From NCBI GenBank assembly GCA_024867545.1, contig JANFNE010000004.1:1612001-1676000 (forward strand): a stretch of DNA of 64,000 nucleotides, read 5' to 3'. Under the pieces are notes generated by a model. It did not search any database and was not told the origin of the DNA. It saw only the letters and a program-made list of their open reading frames with translations. Below are positions 7,928-18,744 of this stretch, piece by piece; the stretch's first letter is position 1; every line of letters begins with the position of its first letter. This stretch comes from Phytopythium helicoides. Taxonomy: Eukaryota > Oomycota > Peronosporomycetes > Pythiales > Pythiaceae. A program made the position numbers and the translations under genes.

Positions 7928-10261
7928 ATGGCATCGCAACCTGCCAGCGCCGACGTTGACGCACAATCAATCTATCATGTGCGTCTCATCGAGGAATGGG
8001 CTGCAGTCGACTCGACATTTTTCGGGCTCCAGCTAGAACTTCATGGGTTGCATGAAACTCTCCAAACCCCAGCTGTCATATCTCCAGTGAATGTGAGGTC
8101 GAACGCTGGCAATGACCCTCCTCTCAAATCAGTCATCGGTCCATTCCAGCTTATTGTGCTCTCCAAACTTCAGACGGATGCACCAAATATCTCTCAGCAG
8201 CAAACACAAGTGCTTCAACGTCTCGCGACCGTGCAACAAGGTAATTCACTTGTAGAGATCAATAACGTCCGATTTCTCCGCTCCAGCAAAACAGCAAGCG
8301 ACGTAGTAGCTCAGTTGCGACGCGTAGCACTTCGGGTTTCACTCGGCCGTCCATTTACACTTACGTTCCAGCGCCACAACCACGCAAAGGCTGCTGCCAA
8401 GATCGTTCCATTTGCTGCACGTGCAGACGTTCAAGCCGCACAACTCACTCAGTTTGATCGCCTACAGGAGCAAGAGGGTGCGCTGAGTGATCTTGTCAAG
8501 CGCAAGAAGCAATTCATCCTACAGCAGCTTGATTTTGAGCTAGAGCACTACCTGTACGACCACATTGGCATGCAGCTCCATACATTACACGAACAAATCA
8601 TGGCGCGTGGCGTTTGGCAAGCATACGAGTTTGAGCAAGCTCTCTGGTATTTTCACGCACCCACACGATCACTGTTTGCTGAACATCCGATGCGCAATGA
8701 TGCACGAACCCGACAACTCATTGGCAGTGCACTAATGCGTACTCGCTTCTCTGTCATAAAACTTCAACGAGGAACACGAGCTTTCCTTCGTAGAGCAGCC
8801 CTTGCCGAACAAGTCGTCAATCATCCGAGGCTGTTGGAAGCCTTATGGATGGCAAGCTGCTGGAACCCAGTGTGGGAGTCACTGTGGGAGAATGAAATGC
8901 GTCCTTTGCTTGCAGCAAAAACGTCACCTAGGACACTAGGTGTTGACACAGAGGCAGATCGCGTGCTGGCCGAATGGAGAGAGGCGCGTCGGAGACAGAG
9001 AGCTAACCGAACCTCGGCCTTTTCGATCTTGAAGACTACAGTAAGCACTGCAACGTCTCCACGGCCTTTACCTGTCAGTGATGCGTCAATAAACACAGAT
9101 GAAGTTACGCCGACAGCGGTGGCAGCACCAACGCGAACCCCCAGGAGGGCAGTTATCAACTCAAGCACCCAAAGTGACACTCCTCGCCCTACAAATCCCC
9201 TGTGTGATGCAGGCGTTCAAGCTGAAATACCTGCTGTAGTCCACGAAGTTCAAACCGACTTGAAGGTGATGACAGAGGATGTAGGGACTGCTACGACGCC
9301 AAGGGAGCCAAAGAGTTCTCGTGTGGGAGAGCAGGTAACTGAGTGGAAAGGCCAGCTGCAACTACTGAAAACGAACTTGATGAGACGGAAACAGCAGCGC
9401 TCATTAATTCACAGAAGCACACAGACAGACATACCACCACTACAGCGTGTTCAAGTTGCGCAACCGGAAAGAAAGCGATCTTCACTCACACGAGGTATCG
9501 AAGATCGATCGTTTGGAGAGAATCTTCGCCAACTCCGATCGCAGGAAGCGGTTGCGCAGCGTGTTGATAGTTTCAGCGAATATTGTCGAAGTTTAGCTTT
9601 CACGCACCAGAGCATGGATGCTGATATCGGTAGCGATTTCTACCACAACGAAGATGTATCGCGGCGTAGGCAACCACGGCAGCAAGGAGAGTCACCCCCT
9701 TCTTTTCCTGAAGATGATTATTTTCTTCCACCTGGACGAGCTACTCCATTACCTATGGTACGTTGTTGTCCTTCCGTAGCTTGTGTTTTCTTTTCCCACA
9801 ACTCACGACATCTTGATTTCTTCCAGAGGGGCTGCAAGAGTTTACCGGCTCCCGCCTCGCTTCGTAACTTGGGTGTTGACGACTTCGACCGGCCAGATGG
9901 GCAGTTTCGACGTGCATTGAATTCATTGCTGGCCCCTGATTATGACTTTGGAGAGCACACCATCCACCACAGCTCGTCATCGTCCTTGACCACCATGCCA
10001 TTATCTAGATATGAAGAAGACCAGCTCGAAGAGAACAGAAGCACGTCTCCAGTACGAACAAGAACGACCGAGTCGGAGGCTAGAGGACTTCTACTCCCAC
10101 ATCGAAGGTCGAGCAGCCCACCTATCGTCAAGCCTGCGTCTCCTGTCTACGTTCAGATGGTGCGGGATCTGACAAAACCCGGAGGCGCACGTGACTCGAG
10201 TTTTGCAATTGGTAGCCCAACAAAGCTCCCTTACATCACACGGAGAAATAAAGGCAGGTGA
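7928..10261 (+). CDS. IQ-motif protein with several LC8-type TQT motifs
   Basis: The ATG at 7928 is clear. A 69-bp intron at 9758-9826 (GTACGT...TTCCAG, phase 0) is likely. It keeps frame and has no stop, so retention would only add 23 residues; the spliced product is 754 residues. Residues ~1-270 look globular and helical and are unrecognised. An IQ-like calmodulin-binding motif follows (LQRGTRAFLRR, ~279-289). A disordered region then carries repeated short motifs of the dynein light chain LC8 type: STQSD (~413), GVQAE (~429), VQTDL (~441) and RSTQTD (~496), plus INTDE (~388). Tandem TQT motifs are typical of LC8-bound cytoskeletal or centrosomal scaffolds. A basal-body or flagellar role in zoospores is an inference. 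Confidence 0.7.
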   Translation: MASQPASADVDAQSIYHVRLIEEWAAVDSTFFGLQLELHGLHETLQTPAVISPVNVRSNAGNDPPLKSVIGPFQLIVLSKLQTDAPNISQQQTQVLQRLATVQQGNSLVEINNVRFLRSSKTASDVVAQLRRVALRVSLGRPFTLTFQRHNHAKAAAKIVPFAARADVQAAQLTQFDRLQEQEGALSDLVKRKKQFILQQLDFELEHYLYDHIGMQLHTLHEQIMARGVWQAYEFEQALWYFHAPTRSLFAEHPMRNDARTRQLIGSALMRTRFSVIKLQRGTRAFLRRAALAEQVVNHPRLLEALWMASCWNPVWESLWENEMRPLLAAKTSPRTLGVDTEADRVLAEWREARRRQRANRTSAFSILKTTVSTATSPRPLPVSDASINTDEVTPTAVAAPTRTPRRAVINSSTQSDTPRPTNPLCDAGVQAEIPAVVHEVQTDLKVMTEDVGTATTPREPKSSRVGEQVTEWKGQLQLLKTNLMRRKQQRSLIHRSTQTDIPPLQRVQVAQPERKRSSLTRGIEDRSFGENLRQLRSQEAVAQRVDSFSEYCRSLAFTHQSMDADIGSDFYHNEDVSRRRQPRQQGESPPSFPEDDYFLPPGRATPLPMVRCCPSVACVFFSHNSRHLDFFQRGCKSLPAPASLRNLGVDDFDRPDGQFRRALNSLLAPDYDFGEHTIHHSSSSSLTTMPLSRYEEDQLEENRSTSPVRTRTTESEARGLLLPHRRSSSPPIVKPASPVYVQMVRDLTKPGGARDSSFAIGSPTKLPYITRRNKGR

Positions 10262-10473
10262 TTTTCCTATTCGAACATTGCTGTCGTGGCTTCACTCAAA
10301 TCTTCACTGGTACGCGTGCGAAGCGACGGACACAAGTGGAAGAGCAGGCTGCATGTGTATTTGTTAGAGTGCAACCTCCCTCATCTCTACGATGGATGAA
10401 CCATGAGGGAGGAGAGCAAGCAGCCTAATCCGCTAGCTACAAGAACGCACGCAGGCGTTGTTGTCGGGTCGAT

Positions 10474-11540
10474 TTAGTTTCCCTCTTTGAGCCGGCGCAC
10501 GCACTCACCAAGGCGGTGCTGAGCCTTGTTGGCGACCTGCAGAAAGATTAGAGCAACAGGATTTAGAACCAAGTGCACGTCAAACATTGCGACTAGGCAA
10601 ACCGGGACGTACGTCAATGTTGGGGTTGATGGCGAGCAGCGCGCGGATGTCCTGGAGCGCGAGGCGGTAGCGCTCAAGGCCCTCGTAGGCAAGCGCGCGG
10701 CGCAGCAGCGCCTTCTGGTTGGCGGGGTCAAACTCGAGCACGTGCGTGCAGTCTGCGATAACCCCCGAGAAGTTGCTGAGCTGCTGGTAGCAAGCAGCGC
10801 GGTTGTTGTAGCAGGCGATGGCGACGGCGCTGTCCGACTTGGTGCAAGCGTCGATGGCCTCGCCGTAGAGCTCGATGGCCTTCTCGAACTGCGCGGCCTT
10901 GAAGGCGTCGTTGCCCTTCTCCTTCATGAGCTCCGCCTGGTTCATGCCCGCGCGCTTGGCCTGCTCTGCGCGCTCGAGCAGCGGCTCAATCTCCGTGATG
11001 AGCTTGTTCAGGTCCCTGTTGTTGAAGTCGACGCGTTGGCCGGCTCGCAGCGTCGCGAGCGCCTCGCTGTACTTTTTGAGCGCCTTGAGCGCCACGCCAT
11101 GGCGGTGGTAGGCTGCAAACCCCACGTCAGAGCGGCTCCACCTCTCCACCCGATCTCCCACCACGCACCCTTGACGAAGTCGGGCTTGATAGCAATGCAC
11201 TTGGCCGCGTCGGCCGCCGCCTCCTCGTACTTTTCCCAGCCCGCGTACGCCGCGCTGGCCCACCGCAGCATCAGCTTCTGCACCTTCCAAAGCACCGCAA
11301 AAACCTCATGACGCACCTGCGGTTCGAGTAGTAGACGTGGTTGCCGCCGTCGAGCTCGATGGCCTCCGAGTACTTGAGCACCGCGTTCGCGTAGTCCTGG
11401 CGCTTGAAGAACTCGTTGCCCTCGCTGCGGTCGCCAGCGCCACGTCAGCCCCACGCACATACAAAAAACAAGTCATGTGGAGCCGCGGGGGGCGCAGGGG
11501 CCACGCACTTCTTCTTGGCGTCGGCGGCGGCGTTGACCAT
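10474..11540 (-). CDS. TPR co-chaperone with two carboxylate-clamp domains (Hop/Sti1-like)
   Basis: Five exons join in frame: 11540-11509, 11424-11317, 11254-11169, 11112-10613 and 10536-10474, with introns of 84, 62, 56 and 76 bp. The product has 262 residues. Two three-repeat TPR domains are visible. The first has K-x3-N (KNEGN), an Asn in 'YYSNRSAAY' and K-x3-R in 'KAYHRHG'. The second has the same pattern in 'KEKGNDAF', 'YNNRAACY' and 'KALLRRALAY'. These residues form the carboxylate clamp that binds the EEVD tails of Hsp70 and Hsp90. The protein is half the length of Sti1/Hop and lacks the DP domains, so it is a related two-clamp adaptor. The start could lie one exon further upstream (MAGNIPEAS..., 11701), with a weak GAG acceptor. 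Confidence 0.85.
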
Positions 11541-12316
11541 GGCGGCGTGGACTTTCTCGATGGGGGAAATGTGTGATGAGGTGGTGGGAAGAGCGGAGGG
11601 GGTCGGCGTACCGTGGGCGACGCCGCGGGTTTAACAGTGTAGACGAGGGAGTGGATTGTTGTGTCGGGCAAGGTAGACGCTTCTGGAATGTTCCCAGCCA
11701 ATCAGCGCTCGCCCGGTGCGTGGAGGTGACATTGGCGACGGCAAAAAGATACCTCGTTCACATCTTCCTGCTTGCCAAGGTAGAAAAAACATGTTCCGCG
11801 GAGTGAGCTCGTTGGACTGAGCCTTTGCCACGCAAAAGGCAGCCATTCATCTTGTACAGTACACTTCGGTCCGAGCACACGTGTTATACGAAGATGGCAG
11901 GTTGGGTATTCTCAATCAGTGCAAGCTCAAGTGTCCATCGATTGTTCGAGAACAGTTTGCTTATGGTGATTACGAGAGGTGCTTCATGGTGCCATGCACG
12001 CAGGTTGAAGTGGCTGCGTCGATACTTGAGCAGGGGGACGGCGATGCAATGCTTGGAGCTGTAGGTTTATTTCAATATGACACTGTCTGGCGTTTAAACA
12101 CTGTGACGCAAGCGCAAAAGTCTTCCTGCCAACGATGAGGGAGCATCTATACGATTTCATCGCAACAAGTATTCCTGTCGAGGACGAGGTGTTTCAATTG
12201 CTCAACAATAGATGAGGTACTATTGTTATCGTATTGTTGCTGACACCAATGAACCTTGGTGAGGGAATTGCAACACCATAACTCAAGATCTTCCGTCGGC
12301 GCACAGCAGCTGTGTC
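11541..12316. other. Intergenic region between divergent genes
   Basis: This is upstream DNA for the TPR gene (minus) and the membrane protein gene (plus). A plus frame at 11881-12138 has no ATG at its start and no recognisable motif. No repeat or RNA was seen. Confidence 0.4.
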
Positions 12317-13962
12317 ATGTCGCCTATCCATGCTTTCCGAGCGCTTCACAAGACATGGATGAAACTGCAGGTAGAGCTGCATGGCAAGTACTCGCTCAAG
12401 CGCGTGCATCAACTTCATGCGTATTCAAGTCGCACGTCATGGATCCGAATTCTGTGCTGTTGTGTCGCGGTTCCGATTCCCTGTCTGGTATTCAACATTC
12501 TTCTAGATCTGGGGCCGCTAGCAGATCCTAGTGCTGGACGCGAAGCCAACTGGGTGTTCTGGATACGCTGCGCTATCTTTTCGTTTGCCATGACGTATGG
12601 AATCGTCTCGCAGGTAAGGTTTTTAACCCCTGGCCTGGGTATGACCTCGCGCGATGTGCTGGTAATAGTTGTTCCCACAACTGCAGCGTCTGTAGTGTAT
12701 TCCTACACCCTTGCAGGCTACATGACGATGCCCATACCATTTTTCTTCCTCGCTGGAACTCCCCCGTTCATTGTGGTTACAGCTACAATATTTACCTTTC
12801 GTTTTGGGAGGAAATTACAACAAGACGATAAGGTGCGGAGCGATTTCGTCCGAACTGGAGGGGTCTTTTTGTCTCAAGCAGCACTTCAATCAGTTTATCC
12901 GCTTTATATCTTTGGTTTCAATTCTGTCCCCTCACAATATCAAGCAGTATACATCGTGTCTGCACCGCTCCTCAAAATTGTATTCAAGAACTGTATGGCT
13001 AAGTTTGTTACTGATGACGACTTCAAGCCAGAAGTGCTCATATTTATTGTCGACACCTTTCACTCGCTGTACGTGTCGTTTGCGATGCAGAGAACCACAA
13101 CCGTCTCGACGAACTTGCTTATCATGACTATTGATGCACTACAAGGGAGCTTATCAGTGTATGATATCTACTCTGCATATCAGCCAGTTCAACGTTTTCT
13201 ATCTAAATGTCCACAAGATCACCCTTTTTGGAAGCAATCGTTCTTGGATATTGCTGTCGCTATAGCTCCGACTAGCTCAGGGAAGGATGTTCCAAAGTTG
13301 ATGGTGGGTACTCTACCAGCTAAAATCCAGTCCGTGCGCATCATCTCTCGTGTAAATACCGCAAACAGAGTTTACCCTATGGATCAAGACAGCGCAAGTG
13401 AATCTCGAGATGATGATGATAGCAGCCCTGGTATACTGAATGGAATTTTACCCGTCGATGCTATCTCCAAGACCGATCGAAGAAACTTTGTTGTGGCAGC
13501 AAGGAGGCTACTGTTCACCATCGAGTTCGTCATGCTGACAGAGTACACAGAAGTTATTATGCCCATCTGCTACAGTAAGCCCATGCTTTAGAAAAATCTG
13601 CGCTACTACAGCTCATTAAATTATGCTTGAAAACAGGTATCATCGTGGAGACCGAGTACCACTCACCAAACCGGCGATTCTACACTAATATCGCAGCTAT
13701 CGACGACACCAAGCTCCAATACATGGTCACAAACGTGCTAAGTTACGCTGCACTAGAGCTTGCTTCACTCGTGGTGTTCAGCTACGTGGTGCAACGAATT
13801 ACTGGTGTGTCTCCCATGCGCCAGGTTGGGTTTGTGCTCGAGAGCCAATACAAATTAATCCAGTCCAAGCTGTTCACGGGAGTACTCTTAGCCATCCAAA
13901 ATTCTCTCACGCACCTTGGAGCTGACTACAGTTTCCAGTTTAAGTGGCTTCGTGGAAACTAA
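12317..13962 (+). CDS. Multi-pass membrane protein, local oomycete family, copy 1
   Basis: Two exons, 12317-13574 and 13637-13962, are separated by a 62-bp intron (GTAAGC...AACAG, phase 1). The product has 527 residues. Conserved blocks shared with the copy at 36445-38164 run through the whole length: 'VQVELHG.YS', 'DPSAGR.AN', 'IPFFFLAG.PP', 'YP.YI.GFNS.PS', 'FHSLYVS.AMQ..T.ST', 'RRLLF..EFVMLTEY', 'SP..QVGFVLE' and 'ALQNSL.HLGADYSF'. Six to eight hydrophobic segments are visible. No transporter or channel signature is recognised. The intron has the same place in both copies. The family appears to expand locally, since two decayed copies are also in this window. Confidence 0.8.
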
Positions 13963-14592
13963 ACCGATGCTGGAGAGTAAATTCACCACAGGGGAAACTT
14001 TGTATATCTCCGACGACATTTCGCTCCGAAAACGTTAGCTATCATCTAGATGCAGTTGTACGAGCACTATAGTCTCTTCTCAACTGTTTGCCTGTTGCAT
14101 TAACGTTATTTGCCAAGTCTTTTACCCCGTCTTGCATACAATCGATATCAATTGCTCTATCTCCCACGATCTCGTAATTTGGAGTTGGAGCAAGCTCGTT
14201 GGTCTCTCAGATGGTTTTAAAGCAATTCAGTCCTTCTCTTGTTCATATCGTAAAGAGTACCTTCGATAATGATAATCCTTCACGATACTTGAGCCTTTTT
14301 TTGGTTGCCGCACGTTCTCCGTGACAGTTCAAACGCTCCGCTTCACGATTGCATGGATACACTCAGAACAGACTTGTTTTTGCTTATGGTCACCTAGTGC
14401 ACCAAGCCTCTAACCTGGTTTCTCCACTCCCGCATTTGGAGCACGATCCCATAAAATCAAGGGTGCGAGCAGTTCAGTTGCAAACGTGTGGTCTATCTCA
14501 AAAAGGGTATTCGAGATCATCCTGGGAGTGTTACCGCGCTCAAAATAGTGGGCAAGCTGTGAGCCATTCACCAAACCGCCTGCGTCAACATT
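13963..14592. other. Intergenic region, nothing recognised
   Basis: This AT-richer 630 bp lies between the membrane gene and the remains of its paralogue. It may contain further eroded parts of that copy, but no frame could be matched by eye. Confidence 0.35.
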
Positions 14593-14990
14593 TTGCAGAC
14601 CGAAACAAAAGAATCTCGAATGATATGCTACTTTCTCCACTGTCGATTTACACCACTTGCAATCCGACTTCGTGACCATTTTGTGGAGGATTTTTCAAGT
14701 AGATTTCCGTGGTGTAGATTTCTCTCAAAGTCCGAGATCACCACATCCAACAAGGTATTTATTGTGCCATCGGATCGAGCTGCTGTCGCTCACAGTAATG
14801 TGCGCGGTTTTACACTGGATCATTGGTTTGTCACCAATGCAGCAAGTGAGTTTTGTACTCGAGGTGCAAAACGAAATGATCCAGCGCCAGATAGTCGCAT
14901 GAGTGCTATTTGCTCTCCAAAACTCCTTCGAGCGCCTCGGTGCTGACTTCAGCTATAAGTTTGCGTAGCTGCACCCAAAATCCGATTCGT
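14593..14990 (+). pseudogene. Decayed 3' exon of the membrane-protein family
   Basis: The remains match the last exon of the genes at 12317 and 36445. An exon-like start after TTGCAG (~14598) gives TETKESR. In a second frame comes 'IELLSLTV ... GLSPMQQVSFVLEVQ' (about 14770-14890, stop at 14902). In a third frame follows 'ALFALQNSFERLGADFSYKFA', ended by a stop at ~14969. Two frame changes and early stops show it is dead. Everything upstream of this exon is lost or unrecognisable. Confidence 0.75.
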
Positions 14991-15231
14991 CGTTCTTCCT
15001 GCCTTGGACCATACAGATATTGAGATCATGCAGTTACAGTATTGCTTTGTGTCGAGGGGAAGAACTGTACCGGGACATGGATTATTGACTTGTAGGCAAA
15101 GCTCCATCAGAGCTATATTATATGTTTGACAGCGCTACATCACGCCACCCTGGACTCTCACTCTACGTACTGCTCACGCAACTCCGATCAACATCTAGAG
15201 ACACCAAGCGAACGCTCTCTTGGGTTCGCGA

Positions 15232-15630
15232 TTACTTCTGCAGCGTCACGGACGAGAGCTCGAGCGTGTTCGTCCACGTCTGCTCAAAAATGACGATGTC
15301 GTAGGTGGCCTGGTCGCAGTCGCGGTCCGTGCAGGCACCGACGTCGGTAGTAGAGTCAACAGCGCACGCAGCCACCTGGAACTTGTAGTTGGTGCCCGCC
15401 ACGCTCTGCGTCTGGAGCGCCTGCACTGCGATTAGGCACACGGGGTCCGTGTCTTCTCCGAAGTACGTGGCGTTGCCCGCGACCTGCACGAGCAGGTTGA
15501 CGTCGCTCTGCGTCACCGTCGTGGACTCCCAAGATCCGACGGTCTCGGAGCCGCCGAGCGTGACAACGTCGGCAGAGGCCTGGACCATTGCGGCCATAGC
15601 GAAGACCGAGAAGAAGCGAGGGGAGACCAT
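15232..15630 (-). CDS. Secreted cystatin-like cysteine protease inhibitor (EPIC type)
   Basis: The single exon encodes 132 residues. Residues 1-20 are a signal peptide (MVSPRFFSVFAMAAMVQASA). The mature protein has the three cystatin contact elements: a Gly pair in the N-terminal trunk (LGG), the first hairpin loop QSVAG (Q-x-V-x-G) and a Trp in the second loop (QTWTN, where many cystatins have Pro-Trp). Four Cys in the mature part could form two disulphides. Oomycete extracellular cystatins of this type bind papain-like proteases of host apoplast; that role here is inferred from family and secretion signal. A second cystatin lies at 18745 on the other strand. Confidence 0.9.
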   Translation of the reverse strand: MVSPRFFSVFAMAAMVQASADVVTLGGSETVGSWESTTVTQSDVNLLVQVAGNATYFGEDTDPVCLIAVQALQTQSVAGTNYKFQVAACAVDSTTDVGACTDRDCDQATYDIVIFEQTWTNTLELSSVTLQK

Positions 15631-16795
15631 GACTGAGCTTGGCTTGGACTAAAGTTGGAAGATCGAGACGGGGGATACGACCGGGAGGTGGGCGTCGGCA
15701 AATTCGGGAATGGGCAGGAGCTGCAGAGGCGCGGCCTGAGACTTTTGATGCACGGGCGGATCCTTTTCACGAGCCTGGAAAATTTCTGAATGGCGCATTA
15801 GCGACCTGGAAGCGCGCGAGTGACTTGGTTTCAGTATCGCACCAACGATTACCATGCTGGTGCAGCTGAAAAGGAGCGCCAACACTGCCGTCTGGCTACT
15901 TTGGACCGGCTTCCTCCATTTTATGATCCATTTTAACATATTCATTTCTCAGATACCAAACATCTATATACACATTATAAAACGGAATGTAAAAGGCAAG
16001 AGGAGGACCAACACTACGCTTCGACTGCCAGAGCTTTCGTCTCCCGGGTTTGACCGCTCTCTACTAACAGCGCGACGCTCAACAACTCCATGCTTCTGCT
16101 CGATGGTCTGGCGGGTGCTCGCTGTGCCGCAATTGTTGCGGTGTCGGCCGCACATCCTTTAGCCTCACGAGGTGACGGCGAGTAGAGGAGCGGAGTGGGG
16201 ACCAGGTGTGCTGGTCTGTGTGACGTGACTACCGGTACCTTCAGCATTGAGTCTTGAGTTCGTTTGCAGACAGCAGCCGAGCTCATGTAAAGCCGGCTCT
16301 GCGTGTCCGATAGAGTCGGCCACCCAGCTGGGCTGCAGCGTAGAGTACTGCGGACACTCGATGTGAGCCGGGCTCCAGATGCGTTTTCAGTGTAGCTCCT
16401 CGGCTTGTACGGTACGGAGAGCGGAATGCACACTTTTGCTGTCAGCAGTGCTTGAGCGCCACCCGGCCATCTGCTGGCTTAATCTTTAGTTCGCTACAGT
16501 GCATGAGCGATCGCACAACACTCGACCAGCGCATGGCTGTAGCCACCTGTCATGTTGCACCCCAAGAGCCTCGCTCTTTGTTATCCTGGAGTATAGTTCG
16601 GTCCCTGGATGGCGCTGCCATGCGGCCAAGGCCAGCAACATCCAGCTTCTCGTCGACCTTTACGGCGATAGACCTGAGCTCACCTCGACACTTACCCTTG
16701 TGACCGTCGGTAACCACGCACGGGCCACTCTGCTCGCAGCTCGGCTCATTTCAAGAATCACCCGCTCGCCTCCACTCCACATCATCATCACCACG
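15631..16795. other. Divergent intergenic region between cystatin and elicitor genes
   Basis: This 1.17 kb is shared upstream DNA. An AT-rich stretch at 15920-15990 contains TATATACA and TTATAAAAC. No convincing coding frame or repeat was found. The initiator of the elicitor gene is at its right end (separate entry). Confidence 0.4.
16744..16752 (+). promoter_or_regulatory. Oomycete-type initiator of the elicitor gene
   Basis: GCTCATTTC matches the oomycete initiator core (GCTCATTYY). It lies ~50 bp before the ATG at 16796, a normal distance for short oomycete leaders. The downstream FPR half is weak. Confidence 0.5.
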
Positions 16796-18250
16796 ATGGT
16801 CGGCCACAGTCGCACTCGCTTGGCGACTCTGGGCGTTATCGTGGCGGCACTTCACGCCGTCGACGCCATTCCGATCGAGTACAACCCCTACACAACAAGC
16901 GCCAGCGCGACTACGCTCTCGCACTCAAACCCGGCCGTTGGTGCCATCTACTCGAACACTTCGTCCTCATCGTCTTCAGTTGCATCAGAGGCGACGTACG
17001 AGGAGCGGTCGTACGAAATCCCAGACGTCCCGGACTACGTCCCGGATGCCAGCAGCACTGGATCAAAGTCCAACGTCATCACTTTTGCCGATTCCTCGAC
17101 TTCCAACGAGTCGGCGGTGCTCGCGCCAGTCACACGGAAGCTGGACGTGTCCAATAGCACCGACATCCAGAAGCTTGAGTCGTACTTGGGTGCGTCACTG
17201 GAAGTGAACTTCAAGAGCCTCGCGACCAGCGGGTCGTACAGTGTCATGCCGTGGCCAAGCAGCTACTGGCCGATCTACCTCGACGGCATCAACTACCAGT
17301 GGGACTCATGGTCTCCAAGCGCCTCCGAGAAGTACGCGACCGCCTTTGGACTAGATGTGGACGCGTTCACCAAGAAAGTGTCCGAGTCGACTGGCATTTT
17401 GTCCCAGTCGTCCAGCACCTCGTGCTACTCGAACTCGCAGTGCTCGTCGCTGGGAGATGGCAGCGTGTGCGCCAAGCGCACGGGAGAGTACCAGGGCTAC
17501 TGCATCCCGACGTGGTACGGCATTTGCCACGCGTGGTCGCCTGCTGCCATTCTTGAGCCAGAACCAAGCTGCGCCATCGACTACAACGGTGTGACTTTCC
17601 AGCCGATGGACATCAAGGCGCTGCTGTCCGAGATCTACGACGGCGCCAATGTCGGCACCGTTTTCACCGGCGCTCGCTACTATGGCTCGGACACCGACGC
17701 TCCCACGGACCAGTACGGTCGCTACACGGACTCCTCACGCCGCGACCTGGGTCCGGGCTTCATGCACATCGCCATCTCGAACCTGCTGTCGCGGTTCAGC
17801 AAGTCGTTCGTCCTCGACGTCGAGGGCGGCTCGCAGGTGTGGAACCAGCCCATCTACAGCTACGAGGTCGTGACTCAGAACGAACTGACGCCGAGCGAAG
17901 GCGCACAAAAGTACTTTGGCAAGCAGTCGTACCCGTTCAACGACGCCGCGGAGAGCCTCGTGTACGTCGAGACAACGATCGTGTGGATGACTGAGACGCT
18001 CGAGGACGGCGGGCTCGTGGCTAACGGCCGGGCCTCGCTGTACACGTCGTCCGACACGTACAAGTACCTGCTGGAGCTGGACGGCAGCGGTAACATCATC
18101 GGTGGCGAGTGGGTCGGCGACTCCAAGAGCGACCACCCGGACTTCCTGTGGCTGCCCATGAGCCGCCCCGACGAGTCGACCGTGACTTCGGTCGGGCTCA
18201 GCTACGCCAACGTGCTCAAGTTGCTCGACCAGGCCACCAACTGCTCCTAG
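16796..18250 (+). CDS. Secreted transglutaminase elicitor family protein (GP42/M81-like)
   Basis: Translation from the ATG at 16796 gives 484 residues with a signal peptide (about residues 1-24). The frame stays open further upstream but without secretion signal or promoter, so this start was chosen. A Ser/Thr-rich spacer follows. The conserved oomycete transglutaminase fold begins near 'SVMPWPSSYWP'. 'WYGICHAWSPA' carries the likely catalytic Cys, and His in 'SDHPDFLWLP' is a candidate partner. 'QVWNQPIYSYEVVTQNEL' aligns with the surface segment recognised by plants in Phytophthora GP42, so this protein probably carries a variant of that elicitor site. It lies between two divergent secreted cystatin genes. 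Confidence 0.85.
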   Translation: MVGHSRTRLATLGVIVAALHAVDAIPIEYNPYTTSASATTLSHSNPAVGAIYSNTSSSSSSVASEATYEERSYEIPDVPDYVPDASSTGSKSNVITFADSSTSNESAVLAPVTRKLDVSNSTDIQKLESYLGASLEVNFKSLATSGSYSVMPWPSSYWPIYLDGINYQWDSWSPSASEKYATAFGLDVDAFTKKVSESTGILSQSSSTSCYSNSQCSSLGDGSVCAKRTGEYQGYCIPTWYGICHAWSPAAILEPEPSCAIDYNGVTFQPMDIKALLSEIYDGANVGTVFTGARYYGSDTDAPTDQYGRYTDSSRRDLGPGFMHIAISNLLSRFSKSFVLDVEGGSQVWNQPIYSYEVVTQNELTPSEGAQKYFGKQSYPFNDAAESLVYVETTIVWMTETLEDGGLVANGRASLYTSSDTYKYLLELDGSGNIIGGEWVGDSKSDHPDFLWLPMSRPDESTVTSVGLSYANVLKLLDQATNCS

Positions 18251-18744
18251 ACGCGCCACGCCGCAGCCTGCGTACGCTACTACACACCGCAGGACGGTGT
18301 ACACGCTCCATGTGCTCGATGTCGGTGCCGTAGACCACGCGTAGTCGCGTCAGGTCGGACCTGCGTTTCAACATGCGTCCTAATGAGTCAATGTCAGAGG
18401 TTATTCACTATTATAGTGATACGACATACAACATGACTGTTTTGAGTGTAACTCAAGTATAGAATAACCAAGGCGAATCAACTTCGTCAGTGTCTGGTCG
18501 CATCGACGCCGCTTCAAGCTCGCGCGTCCCATAATATCCGCGCGCGAAAGCTGACTCTCCGCACCTCCCACACCCACGCTTCCAGAACACGCACCTTATT
18601 CTGCGGACCATACGGCGCAATCCACACTGCGACAATGGCATGCGCGCTGCTTGTCTCCTGCTCGCTCGAGGTCGCTGCTCCGCCCCACTCACGCTCTCTC
18701 CAGCTCCCTGCGACTGCCCCACGCCCCCCCCAAGCCCCCGCCTC
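18251..18744. other. Intergenic region upstream of the second cystatin
   Basis: This is 494 bp. The frame of the cystatin is open upstream to 18640 but adds a Pro/Cys-rich stretch without secretion signal, so it is treated as leader. An AT-rich palindrome-like patch (TTCACTATTATAGTGATACG) lies near 18403-18422. Confidence 0.4.

Noticed and set aside
11881..12138. Open frame upstream of membrane gene copy 1
   Set aside because: Begins at GTG, shows no similarity to the N terminus of the paralogue and no good splice join to 12317.
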